DNA of 33,647 bases from Candidatus Metalachnospira gallinarum (GTDB lineage Bacteria; Bacillota; Clostridia; Lachnospirales; Anaerotignaceae). A program made the translations under genes and the position numbers. Below are positions 31,479 to 33,647 of this stretch, in pieces. The stretch's first letter is position 1, and each line of letters begins with the position of its first letter. Location: positions 1-33,647 of the forward strand of contig CAJFHC010000017.1 in NCBI GenBank assembly GCA_904378045.1, read 5' to 3'. The notes beneath the pieces are model-generated. The model was not told the DNA's origin. It was given only the letters and a program-made list of their open reading frames with translations, and made no database searches.

Positions 31479-32942
31479 ATGAGAACCTTAAAAAGAATTT
31501 TGGCGGCTCTTATGGTTGTGCTTTCGGTATTCTCTGTCACGGCGTTTGCCGAGGAGGATGGAGAAGGCGTATCTGCGTCGCCGCCGTCAGTTACGGCCAC
31601 AAGCGCCATACTTGTCAACCAGGACACAGGGAGGGTGCTTTTTGCGAAAAATGAGCATCAGAGGATGTATCCGGCAAGTATGACAAAGCTGCTTACAGCA
31701 ATGGTATTGCTTGATAATATGTCTCCGGAGGACACTATTACAGTGGACTATTCGATAGATGAGATTCCTCTTGACTCAAGCAGAGCGGGAGTATACGCTG
31801 GAGATGTGATAACTGTTGAAAATGTTATAAGGGGACTTATAATACCATCCGGAAATGATATAGCTAACGCAGCTGCGTCCGCTGTGGCAAAAAAAGCGCT
31901 TGGAAATGGGATATCGTTTGATGAGGCTGAAGAATATTTTACCGGACTTATGAATGAAAAGGCAAGGTCATTGGGATGTACGGAATCAAATTTTGTTAAT
32001 GCCCACGGCTATCACGACGATAACCATTACACGACAGCCTATGATATGTCGCTTATCGCTTCAGAGGCCATGAAGTATGACGTTATAAGAGAGGCGGCCG
32101 GCGAAACGGTATTTTCTGATAATGGGGCCGGAAGGCAGAAATACAATGTTGACGGAACGACAAGGGAGTACACATGGTACAGCCATAATGAGCTTATAAC
32201 AAACGGAGCAAACCACTATGAGTACGCCACGGGAATAAAGACCGGATTTACGGATCAGGCCGGAGACTGCCTTGCGGCGTCTGCCACAAAAGACGGGGAG
32301 AATCTGATTGCCATAATAATGGATTCCGAGGATCCGGGAAGATGGCAGGACGCGAAAAATCTCTTTGACTGGGCATTCAACAACTATGATATGACCATAT
32401 ACAGACCGGCAGGGATAGCGGCTACGGCAAATCTTACGGGCAATAACAGGCTTAAGGGAGATACGGTTGACCTTAATATCAAAGAAGATTTATCCGAATA
32501 TCTTACGGCCGACGAGGCTGTGTCCGTTGAGACGCAGATAATATATGACAACGGCGGGGACAAGCTGCAAGCGCCGGTTGAAAAGGACGCGAAGGTCGGA
32601 ACGCTCAGATTTATTCTTAACGGCGAGGTTATAGGAGAAACTGACGCTTACGCCGCAATGGAGGTCGAGAAAGCAAATATATTCAATACATCAATATTTT
32701 ATATAAAAAATTTTTTCTCGGCAGCGGTCGCTAAAGAGAATCTGAAATATACGGCGGCCGTGATTGTGGTAATACTGCTCATTATACTTATCCTCATAGC
32801 AAGACATAGGAGAAGACAGAGATACAGGATAAGAGGAAATTATTATAATAGAGGCCATGTCTATGATACAAGCCGCATAAACGGCAAGAGACGAAGAAAA
32901 AGACGCGATAAGAGAAGAGATAAGTATAATAGATATAGGTAA
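31479..32942 (+). CDS. D-alanyl-D-alanine carboxypeptidase (PBP5/DacF type)
   Basis: 487-residue secreted, membrane-anchored S11 peptidase that trims the terminal D-Ala of peptidoglycan stem peptides. The signal peptide is MRTLKRILAALMVVLSVFS to about residue 24. Active-site motifs are SMTK (about 67-70), SGN (about 123-125) and KTG in GIKTGFTDQAGD (about 253). A beta-rich PBP5 C-terminal domain follows, then one hydrophobic helix (YTAAVIVVILLIILILI, about 423-440) and a strongly basic Arg/Lys tail of about 47 residues, presumably cytoplasmic. The longest frame starts at 31446 inside the previous gene, but GAGAGGGTGG (31464-31473) and the signal peptide fix ATG 31479. The basic tail replaces the usual amphipathic anchor. 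Confidence 0.93.
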   Translation: MRTLKRILAALMVVLSVFSVTAFAEEDGEGVSASPPSVTATSAILVNQDTGRVLFAKNEHQRMYPASMTKLLTAMVLLDNMSPEDTITVDYSIDEIPLDSSRAGVYAGDVITVENVIRGLIIPSGNDIANAAASAVAKKALGNGISFDEAEEYFTGLMNEKARSLGCTESNFVNAHGYHDDNHYTTAYDMSLIASEAMKYDVIREAAGETVFSDNGAGRQKYNVDGTTREYTWYSHNELITNGANHYEYATGIKTGFTDQAGDCLAASATKDGENLIAIIMDSEDPGRWQDAKNLFDWAFNNYDMTIYRPAGIAATANLTGNNRLKGDTVDLNIKEDLSEYLTADEAVSVETQIIYDNGGDKLQAPVEKDAKVGTLRFILNGEVIGETDAYAAMEVEKANIFNTSIFYIKNFFSAAVAKENLKYTAAVIVVILLIILILIARHRRRQRYRIRGNYYNRGHVYDTSRINGKRRRKRRDKRRDKYNRYR

Positions 32943-32959
32943 ATTAAAGATTTGTAAGA

Positions 32960-33354
32960 TTACAGCCCGAAAACAAAGTTTTCGGGCTGGATGTTTTTGA
33001 TCATATATTTGATTTTAAATGTTTCCAGCCTTTTTTGCGTTATCATCGTTGCCCTTCCCACATTTTTCCTCGATGTAGTTTTTGCTTCTTCCCGTGGGAT
33101 GATACCGGCAGTCACTTTAAACACGCTCTCATAGGCATTTACTTTTCCCGACCGCGCCGTAAGCGCCTGTCTGTCTCCGGTTATTTCACTGCTTCTTATA
33201 TCGACGGTTCCGTCAGCGTTTATAAGTATTGCCGTATTGTTTCCGTCATCTGACTCCGAAGTCAGCCTTGAGCTTTCTATGATTATTTGTATACCAAAAT
33301 CGTTTTTTTGTTTTCGCTTCCGCCGCCACTCAGTTTTAAAATAAATTCAGACAT
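32960..33354 (-). pseudogene. Frameshifted minus-strand reading frame, function unknown
   Basis: On the minus strand ATG at 33354-33352 opens MSEFILKLSGGGSENKK and then meets stops. If one base is added to the seven-A run at 33303-33309, or the ribosome slips back one base there, the frame continues as NDFGIQIIIESSRL and stays open for 114 more codons to TAA at 32962-32960. Codon choice (ATA, AGA, GGA, ACG, AAC) matches the neighbouring genes, supporting real coding history. No ribosome binding site is seen before the ATG. The last codons read through the carboxypeptidase terminator, so the true C-terminus is probably also lost. I do not recognise the family. A sequencing error in the homopolymer is the main alternative to decay. 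Confidence 0.5.
32963..32998 (+). terminator. Strong intrinsic terminator closing the mutSL operon
   Basis: CAGCCCGAAAAC (32963-32974), AAA loop, GTTTTCGGGCTG (32978-32989): twelve perfect pairs, then GATG and TTTTT. An A-rich start makes it potentially usable from both strands. Confidence 0.9.
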
Positions 33355-33465
33355 AATCAATGAAAAATGCAAAAATAATCAGTTGTTCGATAAATTTCGA
33401 CCTTTTTAATAATAAAAGCCGCGTTTGGAGTTAAAATATTTGGTTATTATGCGTAGAGGTTTTAA
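33355..33465. other. AT-rich spacer between two decayed elements
   Basis: AT-rich sequence without an open frame, terminator or clear inverted repeat. One end of the insertion sequence remnant at the right edge may lie here, but I cannot define it. Confidence 0.4.
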
Positions 33466-33647
33466 TTAAAGTGGTAAATAATTGGATGTAAAAATTTGCT
33501 CTATGGAACGTGTACTGAAGGTTTTGATTGAAGTAATATAATCCCATGAACCATCGTATCGGTTCTTCCAGCGATAAATATACTGGCGGTTGGTTTTATA
33601 CTTCAATGCAGCTTTAGTAACGCCGTGTTTTTCAGCATATTTAATTA
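33466..33647 (-). pseudogene. Transposase N-terminal helix-turn-helix fragment, probably broken
   Basis: The minus-strand frame enters from the right edge and reads KYAEKHGVTKAALKYKTNRQ, then YIYRWKNRYDGSWD, a helix-turn-helix arrangement typical of IS3/IS481-type transposases or integrases. After GSWD such proteins normally continue with a SL-x-RSRRPHxHP type block. Here the frame goes to unrelated residues and stops at 33468-33466, while another frame reads SKPSVHVP before a stop, so a frameshift is likely. No catalytic DDE region can follow in the window, as the protein direction runs leftward into the spacer. It is a remnant or a truncated copy. Confidence 0.7.

Noticed and set aside
33035..33253. 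Small + strand frame of 72 codons after the carboxypeptidase
   Set aside because: The opposite strand carries a longer frame with host-like codon use; this frame has no ribosome binding site and follows a strong terminator.
1..33647. CRISPR array, tRNA or rRNA genes
   Set aside because: I looked for short regularly spaced repeats and for tRNA or rRNA landmarks on both strands and saw none.

Overview
The window looks like the chromosome of a low-to-mid GC, amino-acid- or lactate-fermenting member of the Clostridia. The support is the gene order (rimP-nusA-rnpM-ylxQ-infB-rbfA-nrnA-truB-ribF-rpsO-pnp and miaB-ricA-mutS-mutL-miaA), strong GGAGG-type ribosome binding sites, TTG and GTG starts, and an oxygen-sensitive 2-hydroxyacyl-CoA dehydratase. 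The two dehydratase subunits resemble, from memory, lactoyl-CoA dehydratase of Clostridium (Anaerotignum) propionicum, so a relative of that group is plausible but not proven. All intact genes read on the + strand.

Region 1 (1-4542) is a tandem array of at least three near-identical YkvI-type (APC-superfamily) membrane transporters. The first is cut by the window edge. Each complete copy has its own sigma-A-like promoter, a leader of about 230 nt and its own intrinsic terminator, with a repeat period of about 1.97 kb. The two visible leaders differ in sequence but keep the same set of helices through compensatory changes, and both hold a segment that can pair with the ribosome binding site. 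I could not match them to a riboswitch class I know. This is the best candidate here for an undescribed regulatory element.

Region 2 (4543-8443) holds a structured leader and an operon of dehydratase activator plus the two dehydratase subunits. These genes and the transporters prefer ATC/ATT, CTT, GCT and GTT codons, like rpsO, whereas the housekeeping genes use much ATA. This suggests high expression and supports a shared role in taking up and fermenting one substrate, possibly alanine, lactate or a related acid. That link is inference.

Region 3 (8444-11560) has purB and purA, with separate promoters. They supply AMP synthesis from IMP, and PurB also acts in the IMP pathway.

Region 4 (11561-22515) is the translation and RNA block: rimP to ribF in one tightly packed operon behind a promoter and a possible attenuator hairpin, then rpsO with its own promoter and leader, then pnp behind a terminator and a large nested inverted repeat.

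Region 5 (22516-32999) is a second packed operon: tRNA modification (miaB, miaA), a RicA-like protein with a cysteine-rich tail, mismatch repair (mutS, mutL), a PLP enzyme of the YnbB family and a D,D-carboxypeptidase, closed by a perfect 12-bp terminator.

Region 6 (33000-33647) looks decayed: a frameshifted minus-strand reading frame and a broken minus-strand transposase fragment at the right edge. Several starts were moved from the longest open frame on ribosome binding site evidence: lcdC 5166, purA 10242, rnpM 13433, infB TTG 14027, nrnA 16821, the YnbB-like gene 30173 and the carboxypeptidase 31479.
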